From assembly GCF_016745395.1 (NCBI RefSeq), contig NZ_JAERVJ010000002.1, positions 434,001-498,000 on the forward strand: a stretch of 64,000 bases of DNA, in the 5' to 3' direction. The notes beneath the pieces are model-generated. The model ran no database searches. It saw only the letters and a list, made by a program, of their open reading frames with translations, and was not told the origin of the DNA. Both the position numbers and the translations under genes were made by a program. Below, piece after piece: positions 53,758 through 62,567 of the stretch. This DNA is from Methylocystis sp. Sn-Cys. Its GTDB lineage: Bacteria; Pseudomonadota; Alphaproteobacteria; Rhizobiales; Beijerinckiaceae. Position 1 is the first letter of the stretch, and the number at the start of each line of letters is the position of its first letter.

Positions 53758-53895
53758 GTTAGGGAGATTCTGCGGCGACAGGGCAACCCACGCCTGCCGT
53801 AGGAGAGCCGCGGAGACGGCAAGACCGGGGCGCCCCGCGCGAAGCCTGTGGATGGCCGCCATTTCGTCTCATTTTAGCAGAGCCGTGAGGCGTCC

Positions 53896-54549
53896 TTGAA
53901 CCGCATATTCCTCCCCCGCGTCTCTCTTTCGGCCTCGCTGGCGAGATGCCGACGCCGACGGCGCGCACTGGCGCCGCTTGCGCGCAACATCTTCCTGTGG
54001 CGAGGCGACGGGCGCGCCCTCGCCCCTGCGGCCTGGGCGGCCGCCTGCGCCCTCCTCGCGCTTCTGGGACAATGGGCCGATATGGGGTTCTTTCTGGTCC
54101 CGAGCTTCATGCTCCTGCCCGCCCTCGGCCTGATCGCGCTCTATGACGCCCGGTACTTCGTCATCCCCGACGGGCCGGTTCTGTTTCTGGGGCTCTGCGG
54201 GTTTGGGACTTTCCTCATCGGCGCGCCGCAAGAGGCGGCGACCCGGCTCGTCGCCGGCGCAGCCGGTTATGCGTCCATGCGCCTTGTCGCTTTCGCTTAT
54301 GAAGCCTTACGGGGCGCCCCCGGGGTTGGCGAGGGCGACGCCAAGCTCTATGCGCTCGCCGGAATCTGGCTGGGTTTTGCGGGCCTGCCGTCTTCCCTGA
54401 TTTACGCCGTGTTCTCCGCCCTGATTTCGGCGGTCGTGGCGCTGCGGCAGGGCGCGCTCGAAAATGCGCGCCAGCCTATCCCCTTCGGCCCGCATCTGGC
54501 GCTTGGCCTCTGGCTCGTCTGGGTCTTCGGACCGTTGGAGGCTGGCTAG
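53896..54549 (+). CDS. Prepilin peptidase (A24 family, short form)
   Basis: This 217-residue membrane peptidase cleaves pseudopilin leaders. The two catalytic Asp are in YDARYFVIPD and GVGEGDAKLYAL. It lacks the N-terminal Cys-rich methylation domain of full GspO/PilD, so it resembles the short CpaA/TadV type. About five or six transmembrane helices are visible. The start is TTG 53896. It is divergent from gspD and placed to serve the surrounding type II pseudopilins, which is an inference from position. Confidence 0.88.
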   Translation: MNRIFLPRVSLSASLARCRRRRRALAPLARNIFLWRGDGRALAPAAWAAACALLALLGQWADMGFFLVPSFMLLPALGLIALYDARYFVIPDGPVLFLGLCGFGTFLIGAPQEAATRLVAGAAGYASMRLVAFAYEALRGAPGVGEGDAKLYALAGIWLGFAGLPSSLIYAVFSALISAVVALRQGALENARQPIPFGPHLALGLWLVWVFGPLEAG

Positions 54550-54586
54550 CTACCGTTTCATACGAGATCCGCTTGATCGGTTCGGT

Positions 54587-54692
54587 GTCATTCCCGACGC
54601 TCGCGCAGCGAGCGATCGGGAATCCAGAGCCAAACCAGCGCTTTTGTGGCTCTGGATTCCCGATCGGGCCTTCGGCCCGTCGGGAATGACAA
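54587..54692. repeat. Composite palindromic repeat, family B, copy 5
   Basis: It begins GTCATTCCCGACGCTCGCGC and ends GGCCCGTCGGGAATGAC. It has the same orientation as the copies at 6003 and 27825. It lies between the convergent prepilin peptidase and gspJ. Confidence 0.85.
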
Positions 54693-54725
54693 GCCCCAAT
54701 CCGACCTATTCAAACGGAAACGGTA

Positions 54726-55376
54726 TCACTGCTGGCGGAGCGCGACGGTGGCGTCGGCCGCCAGCGTATGCCCCCTTCTGTTCGCGGCGATCTTTACGGA
54801 AACGAGAATCGGCACGCCTGTCTGGCTTTTCCAACTCTGGCTCCAGGCGGGCGGCGGCCCCTGCTGCGGCAACCCCATCGGCGCCTGCTGCTGGCTGCCG
54901 AAGAAGGAAAATTGCACGTCGGCGAGATTACTCAGGATCACCGTCTTCCGCATCCCGGCGCGCGCTGGCGCGATCCCGTCCGTGGGACGATAAGGCTTGG
55001 TCCAGACAGCGAGCTCCGGCCCATCGGGGCCGTTGTCGACGCCGATTTCCGTAACGATGAGCCCACCCCACTGCCCGCCGCCCTCGCTCAAAGCGATGAA
55101 ACGACAAGCATCCGGCGCGCCGCGAAAGGAGCCCGAGGTTCCGGGCGTCGCTTGCGTCGTCGGTTCGCTCTCGATCAGAAAGCTCCTGGAGATCAGTTCG
55201 GTCGCCGCCCTCACGGCGGACTCGACGTCATCGAGCGCCTCGCCGGCGCGGCTCGCTTCCCAAGTTCGCCGCCCCAAATGGATGCCGCCCAGGATCGAGC
55301 CGGTGATCAGCGAGAGGATGCTGATCGCCAGCAGAAGTTCCAGCAGGGTGAAGCCATCGGGCGCGCGTCGCTTCAT
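54726..55376 (-). CDS. gspJ: Type II secretion minor pseudopilin GspJ
   Basis: This 216-residue minor pseudopilin begins MKRRAPDGFTLLELLLAISIL, with cleavage after Gly and Glu at position 5. A body typical of GspJ follows (GRRTWEASRAGEALDDVESAV, later NLADVQFSFFG). ATG 55376 overlaps the gspI stop by ATGA. Confidence 0.9.
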   Translation of the reverse strand: MKRRAPDGFTLLELLLAISILSLITGSILGGIHLGRRTWEASRAGEALDDVESAVRAATELISRSFLIESEPTTQATPGTSGSFRGAPDACRFIALSEGGGQWGGLIVTEIGVDNGPDGPELAVWTKPYRPTDGIAPARAGMRKTVILSNLADVQFSFFGSQQQAPMGLPQQGPPPAWSQSWKSQTGVPILVSVKIAANRRGHTLAADATVALRQQ

Positions 55377-55792
55377 AGCGGCGACGACGCCTGACGGGGG
55401 TCCACGGCTTTCATCTTCACCGTCGTGAGCGTGAAGGTCTCGCCGAAACCGGAAGGCTTCTTGATCGTCAGACGCGCATGGAAGCTTGTGGCCACGGGAG
55501 CCCCGCCCGGCCCAGCGACGGTCCGGCCCGGCGCGACCGACAGAAACCAATAGAGGCCATCGGGATAGCGCCCGCTCGTTTCGCCAAGAGGAACCGACCC
55601 GTCCGCCCCCAGCGCATCCAGTTGCGACGCCCCCTGGCGCGCCGCGCGCAGCAGGAAATCCGCGCGCGTCTCATTGCGGACGCCGCCGCTGACGCCATTG
55701 AGAAGCTGAGACAAGGTCATGGCGAGGATGGCGAAGGCCGCGAGCGACTCGATGAGAGAAAACCCTCGCCTGGATTTCAGCCGAGCGCGCAT
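55373..55792 (-). CDS. gspI: Type II secretion minor pseudopilin GspI
   Basis: This 139-residue protein has the leader MRARLKSRRGFSLIESLAAF, with cleavage after Gly. The body is short, as in GspI. It overlaps gspH by 16 bases upstream and gspJ by 4 bases downstream. With J and K it forms the pseudopilus tip. Confidence 0.88.
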   Translation of the reverse strand: MRARLKSRRGFSLIESLAAFAILAMTLSQLLNGVSGGVRNETRADFLLRAARQGASQLDALGADGSVPLGETSGRYPDGLYWFLSVAPGRTVAGPGGAPVATSFHARLTIKKPSGFGETFTLTTVKMKAVDPRQASSPL

Positions 55793-56241
55793 TTGGCCTC
55801 GCCTGTCAGCCAATTGATCGAGATCGTCGCGCGCGCCTCGGGCGTCTGCAAGACCATGTCGCCGCCGGTCGAGCCGCCATCGGGAAAGAATGTGATGGCG
55901 CCGGTTCTCTCCGACAGGCGCTGCGTATTGGCGATGTCGAGCGCAATCTGGGCGTCGGCCGGCAGCTTGCCGACGCCGCCGACCGGAGACGCATAGGTCT
56001 TGCTGAAGAGGTCGATAACGACGGCCGCCTCGCCATTAGTGGCGATGGCGCGCGAACGGGTGGCGCGCAGCGTCGCGCAAAAGCCGCGCGTCGCCGCCTC
56101 GAGCCGCATGCGGGCGGAGGGCGGACGCAGCAGTTGCGAGGCCATGCCGGCGAGGAGCGCGATCAGCGCCAGCACGACGAGCGATTCCAGCATCGTGAAA
56201 CCGGCGCGCCGGCGCGGCGGAAAGCGTCGGCGCCGCATCAT
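55777..56241 (-). CDS. gspH: Type II secretion minor pseudopilin GspH
   Basis: This 154-residue protein has the leader PRRRAGFTMLESLVVLALIA. The body resembles GspH/FimT (LRATRSRAIATNGEAAVVID). It overlaps the gspF stop by 4 bases (ATGA). Confidence 0.88.
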   Translation of the reverse strand: MMRRRRFPPRRRAGFTMLESLVVLALIALLAGMASQLLRPPSARMRLEAATRGFCATLRATRSRAIATNGEAAVVIDLFSKTYASPVGGVGKLPADAQIALDIANTQRLSERTGAITFFPDGGSTGGDMVLQTPEARATISINWLTGEAKCALG

Positions 56242-57458
56242 TTCACCGCGAGATCGTTGATGCTGAGCACCGCGTCCATCACCGTCATGATCAGGCCGCC
56301 GACGACTGTGGCGATGAAGATGGTGAGCATCGGCGTCAGCAGGCCCATTGCTCTTTCGATGGAGCGCTGGGTCTCGCGTTCGAACATGGCGGCGACGCGC
56401 AGCAACATGTCGCCGAGCTGCGCCGTCTCTTCGCCGATCGTGACCATCTGCAACGCGACGGGCGGCAAATAAGGCACATTGGCGAGAGACCCGCTGAGAT
56501 GCGCGCCGCCGCGGACCGCCTCGATCACGCCGGCAAGCTCATTATTGAGAAATTGGTTCGAGACCGCCGTGCGCGCGCTTTCCAAGCCCTGAAGTAGCGG
56601 AACGCCCGCTTTCAGCATCGAGCCGAGCGTGCGCGCGAAACGCGCCGTCGCGAATTGGGCGAGCAGCGATCCGATGACGGGAATGCGCAGATAGAAGCGG
56701 TGAAGGGCGATGAGCCAAGGCAGGCGCGACTGGGCCATCTTGTACATGGCCACTATCGCGCCGCCGATGATCGCGAGAACGAGCGCAATGGACCCGAGAT
56801 TGGCCTCGATGTTGATGATGAATTGCAGGCCCGCCGGCATGTCCTTGCCATTGTCGGCGAAGATCGGCGCGATGCTCGGCACCAGCGTGCCGAGAACGAC
56901 GCCGGTCGCCACAATGGCGAGCGTGATGAGCAAAGCCGGATAAATCAGCGCGCTCTGCACGCGCGCCTTCAACTCCAGTCGGCGCTCCAGCATTTCGGCG
57001 AGGTCCGAAAGCGCGGGGCCGACCTTGCCGACCGTCTCGCCCTCTCGCACGACATTCACATATTCCTGGCCGAAAATGTCGGGGCGCCGCGACAAGGCGT
57101 CGGAGAGCGAGGCGCCGTCGACGATGCGCGCCAGAATCTCCTGCGCCAGCTCGCGCAGCGCCAGCGTCGGGCTTTGCGCGGAGAGGATGCGCAGACTCTG
57201 ATCAAGCGGCACGTCCGCCTGCTCCAGCGTCGCGAATTCGCGCGTGAAGGAGGCGATCTGCGCCGCGTTGGGGCCGCGCTTGCCGAAGGAGATTTGCGTC
57301 AGCCGCGCAGCGCCTTCCGCCTTGGCGGCGCGCGTCTCGAAAGGCGTGACGCCGCGCTGGAACAGCGCGTCCTCGGCTTCCGCCACCGTGCGCGCCTCGA
57401 TCTCGCCTTCCAGCAAATCGCCCGAGCCGCTATAGGCGCGATATTTGAACATCGGCAT
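56238..57458 (-). CDS. gspF: Type II secretion inner-membrane platform protein GspF
   Basis: This 406-residue protein has two GspF repeats, each a helical cytoplasmic domain followed by transmembrane helices. It starts MPMFKYRAYSGSGDLLEGEI, typical of the family. FTREFATLEQADVPLDQSL and later FARTLGSMLKAGVPLLQGL mark the two repeats. Three transmembrane segments are seen. It lies 5 bases after gspE. Confidence 0.94.
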   Translation of the reverse strand: MPMFKYRAYSGSGDLLEGEIEARTVAEAEDALFQRGVTPFETRAAKAEGAARLTQISFGKRGPNAAQIASFTREFATLEQADVPLDQSLRILSAQSPTLALRELAQEILARIVDGASLSDALSRRPDIFGQEYVNVVREGETVGKVGPALSDLAEMLERRLELKARVQSALIYPALLITLAIVATGVVLGTLVPSIAPIFADNGKDMPAGLQFIINIEANLGSIALVLAIIGGAIVAMYKMAQSRLPWLIALHRFYLRIPVIGSLLAQFATARFARTLGSMLKAGVPLLQGLESARTAVSNQFLNNELAGVIEAVRGGAHLSGSLANVPYLPPVALQMVTIGEETAQLGDMLLRVAAMFERETQRSIERAMGLLTPMLTIFIATVVGGLIMTVMDAVLSINDLAVK

Positions 57459-57463
57459 GAGCG

Positions 57464-59215
57464 TCAATCCATTCGCGTGACGCGCGCGACTTCCTCGATC
57501 GTCGTCTCGCCGCGCCAGGCTTTGGTCATGCCGCACTGATACATGGTGGTCATGCCGGCTTCGCGCGCCGCCGCTTCGAGCTGCGCGTCGGGCGCGCTCT
57601 CACAAACGAGCCGCTGCATACGGTCATTCATGATGAGAAGCTCCGCGATGGTGGAGCGACCCGTGTAGCCCAGATTGCGGCAATTCGGGCAGCCCCTGGG
57701 CGAAGAGAGCTTATCGGGCCCCTTCGCGAAAGGCTCTCCAGCGAATTGCGCGCGAACCTGCGCGCGAGTCTCCAGCGGCCCCGCGCATTGGCAGAGGCGG
57801 CGCACGAGACGCTGCGCCAATACGGCCTTCACGGTCGAGGCGATGAGGTAATTCTCGACCCCCATGTCGATGAGACGCGTGATCGAGGCCGCCGCGCTGT
57901 TGGTGTGCAGCGTCGAGAAGACGAGATGGCCGGTGAGCGACGCCTGAATGGCGATCTTCGCGGTCTCGGCGTCGCGAATCTCGCCGATCATGATCACGTC
58001 GGGGTCCTGGCGCAGAATGGCGCGCAGCGTATTGGGGAAGTCGAGTCCGATCCCAGGCTGCACCTGCACCTGATTGACGCCGGCAAGCTGATATTCGATC
58101 GGGTCCTCGACGGTGAAGACCTTCACGTCGGGCGTCGTCAGCTCCTTGAGCGCCGTATAGAGCGTCGTCGTCTTGCCGCTGCCGGTCGGGCCGGTGACGA
58201 GCACGATGCCATTGGGATTGCGCATCACCTTGCGCAATTGCTCGGTCGTCTGCTGCTCGAAGCCGAGCTTGTCAAAATCGAGCGCGATTTGGCTGCGGTC
58301 GAGAATACGCAGCACGATGCTCTCGCCATGGGCCGTCGGCAGGGTCGAGACGCGGAAGTCGATGTCGACGCCGCGAATGGCGAGCTTGATGCGCCCGTCC
58401 TGCGGCAGGCGGCGCTCGGCGATGTCGAGCCGCGCCATGATTTTTATGCGCGAGGCGATCGCCGCCTTGAGGCCCGGGGGCAGAGTCTCGGCCGTTCGCA
58501 AGGCGCCGTCGATACGATAGCGCACCTGCACGGCTTCGAGCGACGGCTCGATGTGAATATCCGACGCGCGCGCTTCGATTGCATCGCCGATAATCTGATT
58601 GACGCGCCGCACGACCGGCGCCTCATTGGCGATGTCGCGCAGGCGCTGAAGGTCGAATTCGCTGGCGTCATTGGCGCGCGCGTCATTATCGACGAGCGAG
58701 ACGCCATCCTGCTTTGCGCCATAGAGAGACGACCAGGCTTTGTCGAATTGCGCCGGCGTCGCGAGCCTCAGCTCGATCTCGTAGCCTGTCGAATAGGACA
58801 GCGCTTGAACCGGCTCGAGATCGAGCGGATCGGTCACCGCAAGCCGCAGACGCCGCCCCTCGACTGCGAGCGGCAACAGCCGGTTGGCGTGGATGAATTT
58901 TTCCGGGATCTCCGCGCGCAGCGGCGGCTCCATCGGAATCTCGCTGGGCTCCAGTTGCGGAATGCCGAGGAATTTCCCCAAATGCCCGCACAGATCGACT
59001 TCCGAAACGAGGCCGAGCTTCGTCAGCACATGATCGAACCGCTCGCCGCTTTGCAAAGCCGCGCGCTGCGAGCGCTGCAGAGCGAGTTCGTCGATCGCCT
59101 TTTCACGCAGGATGAAGGCGCCGAAGGCCTCGGCGAATTCGGGGCTGTTCGCGTCCGGCCAGGCATTGGGCCCGGAATGCGCGGCCTGCCCCGGAAATTC
59201 GGTCTGCGCCGCCAT
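57464..59215 (-). CDS. gspE: Type II secretion ATPase GspE
   Basis: This 583-residue hexameric ATPase drives pseudopilus assembly. The N-terminal domain binds GspL. The core shows Walker A GPTGSGKTTTLYTAL, an Asp box with TVEDPIEYQLAGV, and Walker B VIMIGEIRDAETAKIA. A Cys-rich loop follows (LCQCAGPL ... GCPNCRNLGYTGR), as in GspE. It is the first gene of the minus-strand run E-F-H-I-J. Confidence 0.95.
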   Translation of the reverse strand: MAAQTEFPGQAAHSGPNAWPDANSPEFAEAFGAFILREKAIDELALQRSQRAALQSGERFDHVLTKLGLVSEVDLCGHLGKFLGIPQLEPSEIPMEPPLRAEIPEKFIHANRLLPLAVEGRRLRLAVTDPLDLEPVQALSYSTGYEIELRLATPAQFDKAWSSLYGAKQDGVSLVDNDARANDASEFDLQRLRDIANEAPVVRRVNQIIGDAIEARASDIHIEPSLEAVQVRYRIDGALRTAETLPPGLKAAIASRIKIMARLDIAERRLPQDGRIKLAIRGVDIDFRVSTLPTAHGESIVLRILDRSQIALDFDKLGFEQQTTEQLRKVMRNPNGIVLVTGPTGSGKTTTLYTALKELTTPDVKVFTVEDPIEYQLAGVNQVQVQPGIGLDFPNTLRAILRQDPDVIMIGEIRDAETAKIAIQASLTGHLVFSTLHTNSAAASITRLIDMGVENYLIASTVKAVLAQRLVRRLCQCAGPLETRAQVRAQFAGEPFAKGPDKLSSPRGCPNCRNLGYTGRSTIAELLIMNDRMQRLVCESAPDAQLEAAAREAGMTTMYQCGMTKAWRGETTIEEVARVTRMD

Positions 59216-59369
59216 CGACGACCCTTCGCTGGATCAACACCGGACCAAGCACTAGCGATAGATGGCGATCTTCGCAATAAGGACGAATTCGAGAGCTTTC
59301 GACATCGGAATGTCCTATTCTGGGTTAAATTGCGCCTTTAGCCTGAGCCTAGGTCGAACGATCCCACCG

Positions 59370-60074
59370 ATGTCCAGCGCTCGAACGTCGATCGCCGCGA
59401 ATCCCCGCCAGACATGGCGAACATATGGATTCAAAGGCGCTTGCGTCGCGCTTCTGGCGCTTTCTGCGCCGACCGCCGAAGCGGCGACTATTGGCAAGAC
59501 CTACTTTTTCGCCACGCGCGAGGCTTGCGCCGCTTCGGGCGCCTTTACGGATCGGGAATGCGCCGGCGCATTCGCCAATGCGCAATTGCAGCTCCGCGCG
59601 CTCGCGCCGCGCTTCGATTCGAGCGCAGACTGCCGCATGCGTTTCCGCCTGTGCACGGCGAGCCGAACAGGCCCCCAAGCGGGCGACGCGCTCGGCTATG
59701 CGACGCAAGACGAAGCCGTCGTCTTCACGCCGATGGCGCTCGGAGTCGAGATGGTGGCCTCGGCGAAGGGCGCCGGGGCGGCCCCCACTCTTGCCGTCGA
59801 TACGCCCGCCCGGCTTTTCCCCTATGCCCCGGTATCTCGGCCTTACGAGCCTTTGCGGCCGGGCTTCGACCCGCCCGGCGGGCTTCCGGAAAACGCCGCG
59901 ATCCTCGCCGCAGACCATTTCGAGCCTTTCTCGAAACGCAAACCCTTCGGCGGCCCCATGACCTTCACGGCGTCGGCGCTGGGCGCGATCGTCGGGGCGA
60001 CGCATGACGCCGCGTCCGCCGAGACGCGAGAGCAGCGTCGCGCGCGGTTGAAGACCGCGCCTTTTGTGGAGTAG
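59370..60074 (+). CDS. DUF1190-type secreted protein in the type II secretion locus
   Basis: This 234-residue protein has an N-terminal signal-like helix (GACVALLALSAPTAEA). A Cys-patterned domain follows (REACAASGAFTDRECAGAF ... DCRMRFRLC) that matches DUF1190/YgiB-type proteins. The C-terminal half is Pro/Gly-rich and unlike the domain. ATG 59370 is chosen because it gives the best signal; earlier ATGs at 59262 and 59310 exist. It lies between gspE (divergent) and gspL (79 bases downstream, same strand), so it may be cotranscribed with gspLMC. Function unknown. Confidence 0.7.
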   Translation: MSSARTSIAANPRQTWRTYGFKGACVALLALSAPTAEAATIGKTYFFATREACAASGAFTDRECAGAFANAQLQLRALAPRFDSSADCRMRFRLCTASRTGPQAGDALGYATQDEAVVFTPMALGVEMVASAKGAGAAPTLAVDTPARLFPYAPVSRPYEPLRPGFDPPGGLPENAAILAADHFEPFSKRKPFGGPMTFTASALGAIVGATHDAASAETREQRRARLKTAPFVE

Positions 60075-60152
60075 AGCTTTCGTTGCAAGCTCGGACCCAG
60101 GCGGTCATGGCCGCACCGGGTTATCGTCACTCTGCTCCGGAGTCTCCTGTCC

Positions 60153-61280
60153 TTGCCAAGCGAGTTCTGGACGCGAGATGTCGTCGAAGGCGCGCTCAAG
60201 CCGGCGGCCGACCGCTTTTTCGCTTGGTACCGACGCGAGTTTTTCGCCTTCTTTCCGCCCGAGACGCTCGCCTGGCTGACCGACCGGGGCGATCGTCAGC
60301 TCGTTCTCAGGGCTGGAGAGCGAAACCTCTGGCTCCTCGACGCCCGCGGCGCGCCGCTTTGGAGCCTCTCCGCCGACGAAATCGCGGCGTCGTCATTGGA
60401 CGAAGCGCTGGCGCGCCGCGGCGTCGCCCGTCAGGCCGCGCGGATCAGGCTGGAGATCGACGGGTCTGCCTTCTTCGTGCGCCGCTTCGACATCCCTGCC
60501 GTCGCTCAGGCCAATCTCCCGAGGCTGCTGATCGCCGATATAGAGCGGAAGACGCCGTTCCGGCTCGCCGACGTCGTCTACGGCCACACGATCGCCGCGC
60601 ATCCGGCGTCGGCGGACAAGCTGCGGGTGAGCCTGTGGATCTTGCGCCGCGACTTCATCGACGGCGCGATTGCGGCCGCGGGCCTCACGCCAGGCGATAT
60701 TTCCTTCATCAAGCCGGTCGGGTTGCGCGACGCCGCGGCCGAAGCGCCGTCGATCGTCATCGGCGGCAAGACGGAAGTCTCCCACTCCTTTCGCAATATC
60801 GCGATCGGCCTATCCGCGGCGACCGCCCTCCTCCTCGCGGCGGGCTTCGGCGCGACGCTGTGGCGGCAGTCCGCACTCAATAACGAGCTCGACGCAAAGA
60901 TTCAGGAGATGTCGGCGCGCGCGGCGAAAGTGCGACAGGTCGTCGACCGCGCCTCGGCGGAAAGCCGTCTCCTTGCGGTGTTGCGCAAGGCGCGGCGCGA
61001 CGAACCTCTGTTTGCCGATCTCTGGGAAGAAGTGGCGCGCGTAATGCCGGACGGAGCCTACGCCACCGATTTTCGCTTCAGCGAGACGAAGCCGAATGAC
61101 AAAACCATCGACCTTGTCGGCTTCGCCGATTCGGCCGTCGGCCTGCCTGCGCTCTTCAACAAATCGCCCCTCTTCGCGGATGCTGGTTTGACGGCCCCGA
61201 TCACCCCCGATCCGCGCGAAAAGCGCGAGGGCTTTTCGCTTCAGGTGAAGTTCGAAAAGAAGCCGGGGTCCACGAAATGA
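60153..61280 (+). CDS. gspL: Type II secretion protein GspL
   Basis: This 375-residue inner-membrane protein has an N-terminal actin-like cytoplasmic domain (about residues 1-215), one transmembrane helix (ATALLLAAGFGATLW, about 224-240), a coiled coil and a PilN-like periplasmic domain. It links GspE to the platform. The start is TTG 60153, with GGAG about 10 bases upstream. gspM overlaps its stop by ATGA. Confidence 0.85.
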   Translation: MPSEFWTRDVVEGALKPAADRFFAWYRREFFAFFPPETLAWLTDRGDRQLVLRAGERNLWLLDARGAPLWSLSADEIAASSLDEALARRGVARQAARIRLEIDGSAFFVRRFDIPAVAQANLPRLLIADIERKTPFRLADVVYGHTIAAHPASADKLRVSLWILRRDFIDGAIAAAGLTPGDISFIKPVGLRDAAAEAPSIVIGGKTEVSHSFRNIAIGLSAATALLLAAGFGATLWRQSALNNELDAKIQEMSARAAKVRQVVDRASAESRLLAVLRKARRDEPLFADLWEEVARVMPDGAYATDFRFSETKPNDKTIDLVGFADSAVGLPALFNKSPLFADAGLTAPITPDPREKREGFSLQVKFEKKPGSTK

Positions 61281-61864
61281 GCTGGAAGGACTTCCTTCAA
61301 GGCCCCAGAGGAGGACGCGCTTTATTCGTCGGCGTCAATCTGCTGGCCCTTGCGCTCTTCTACCTCCTCTTCATCGAACCGGCGCGCCGCATGATCGCCG
61401 ATGGCGCCGAAGCGATCGCCGAGCGCCGCCAGACGCTCGCGCGTTACGAAGCGGTCGCGCTGCATGAAGGCCAGATTCAGGATTACGCGCGGCAGGTCGC
61501 CGACACCAATGGCCGCGGCGAGCTTTTCGACGGAGAGAGCGAAGGCGTCATCAACGCCAATTTGCAGGCGCGGCTCAAATCGATCGCCGAAAGCGCGCAA
61601 GTCACCGTCAGGTCGATCCAGATGCTGCCCGAGAAACCGTTCCAGGGCGTCACGCTCGTGGGCGCGCGCCTCGACGTCGTCGGCAGCTATGAGAATCTGC
61701 ATGCGCTGGCGCGCGCGCTCGAAGGCGAGCCGCCTTTGATGATCATCGCCGCCGCGACGCTGCGCAACCAGGCGATGATGTGGGGCGCGCCGCAACAGGG
61801 CGAAACGGAGATCGAGGCTCAGTTCGACGTGTTCGGCGGCGCGCCGCAGAAGGGCCGCCAATGA
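61277..61864 (+). CDS. gspM: Type II secretion protein GspM
   Basis: This 195-residue inner-membrane protein has one N-terminal helix (FVGVNLLALALFYLLFIEPA), a coiled coil and a periplasmic ferredoxin-like domain with VTVRSIQMLPEKPFQG. It partners with GspL. It overlaps gspL and the next gene by 4 bases each. Confidence 0.85.
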   Translation: MSWKDFLQGPRGGRALFVGVNLLALALFYLLFIEPARRMIADGAEAIAERRQTLARYEAVALHEGQIQDYARQVADTNGRGELFDGESEGVINANLQARLKSIAESAQVTVRSIQMLPEKPFQGVTLVGARLDVVGSYENLHALARALEGEPPLMIIAAATLRNQAMMWGAPQQGETEIEAQFDVFGGAPQKGRQ

Positions 61865-62481
61865 GACCCGACCAACTCGCGCAAAGCCTTAAGGAGTTCT
61901 TCGGGCGCTCGAGCCTGTTCGTCTCGCCGATTCAGAAAGCGCGCATCTCGCCCTTGTCGGCGATCATGCTGGCGGTCCTCGCGGCGGCTACTCTCCTCGC
62001 GGCGCTGTTTGCCGCATTCGCATTCCTCGGGCCGATCGGTTCGGAGGCAACCGTCTCCGCCCCCGACTGGACGCCGCCGACCCTCTCTGTCGCCGAGCTC
62101 GCGCCGCCCAAGCCGGCAAGCGCCGACACGGAGACACTATCGCGGCCGATTTTCTCGAAGAACCGCAAGCCCGCGCCGAAGAGCGCGAAGACGGCCGCGC
62201 CGATGGCGGCTGAAATGGCCGCGGCGCCGCCCGGATTGGCGGTCAGCGCCATCGTGAAGAATAAGAATGAGACGCAGGCTTTTGTCACCTCGCCCGAGTC
62301 GCCCGACGGCTTCTGGAAGAAGATCGGCGAATCAATCGACTCCTGGACCGTCTCCGCGATCGAGAGCGATGGCGTCGTTCTGACCAACGGAGCCCAGACG
62401 GCGAGGATAAAGCTGTATCCTGACCCGCCCCCATCTGCGGCCGACGGGATGTTCGCTGCGCCGACGCGCGGTCAATTTTAA
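61861..62481 (+). CDS. Type II secretion GspC/GspN-like protein
   Basis: This 206-residue protein has an N-terminal cytoplasmic tail, one transmembrane helix (about residues 33-53), a Pro/Ala linker and a small beta domain. In that domain, LSRPIFSKNRKP and WTVSAIESDGVVLTNGAQ resemble the homology region of GspC/PilP proteins that bind the secretin. No PDZ domain is present, unlike classical GspC. ATG 61861 overlaps gspM by ATGA. It takes the place of gspC, which is otherwise missing. Confidence 0.75.
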   Translation: MRPDQLAQSLKEFFGRSSLFVSPIQKARISPLSAIMLAVLAAATLLAALFAAFAFLGPIGSEATVSAPDWTPPTLSVAELAPPKPASADTETLSRPIFSKNRKPAPKSAKTAAPMAAEMAAAPPGLAVSAIVKNKNETQAFVTSPESPDGFWKKIGESIDSWTVSAIESDGVVLTNGAQTARIKLYPDPPPSAADGMFAAPTRGQF

Positions 62482-62567
62482 ATCCGCCTCGCCATTCACG
62501 CCGCGCAAATGGTAGATCGCTTCAATTGGCGGATGATTTGCGCTGCGTTACCTTGGACGGGCTTCTC

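Noticed and set aside
57746-59341. 531-codon plus-strand open frame opposite gspE
   Set aside because: GspE is unambiguous on the minus strand; the other frame is a composition shadow.
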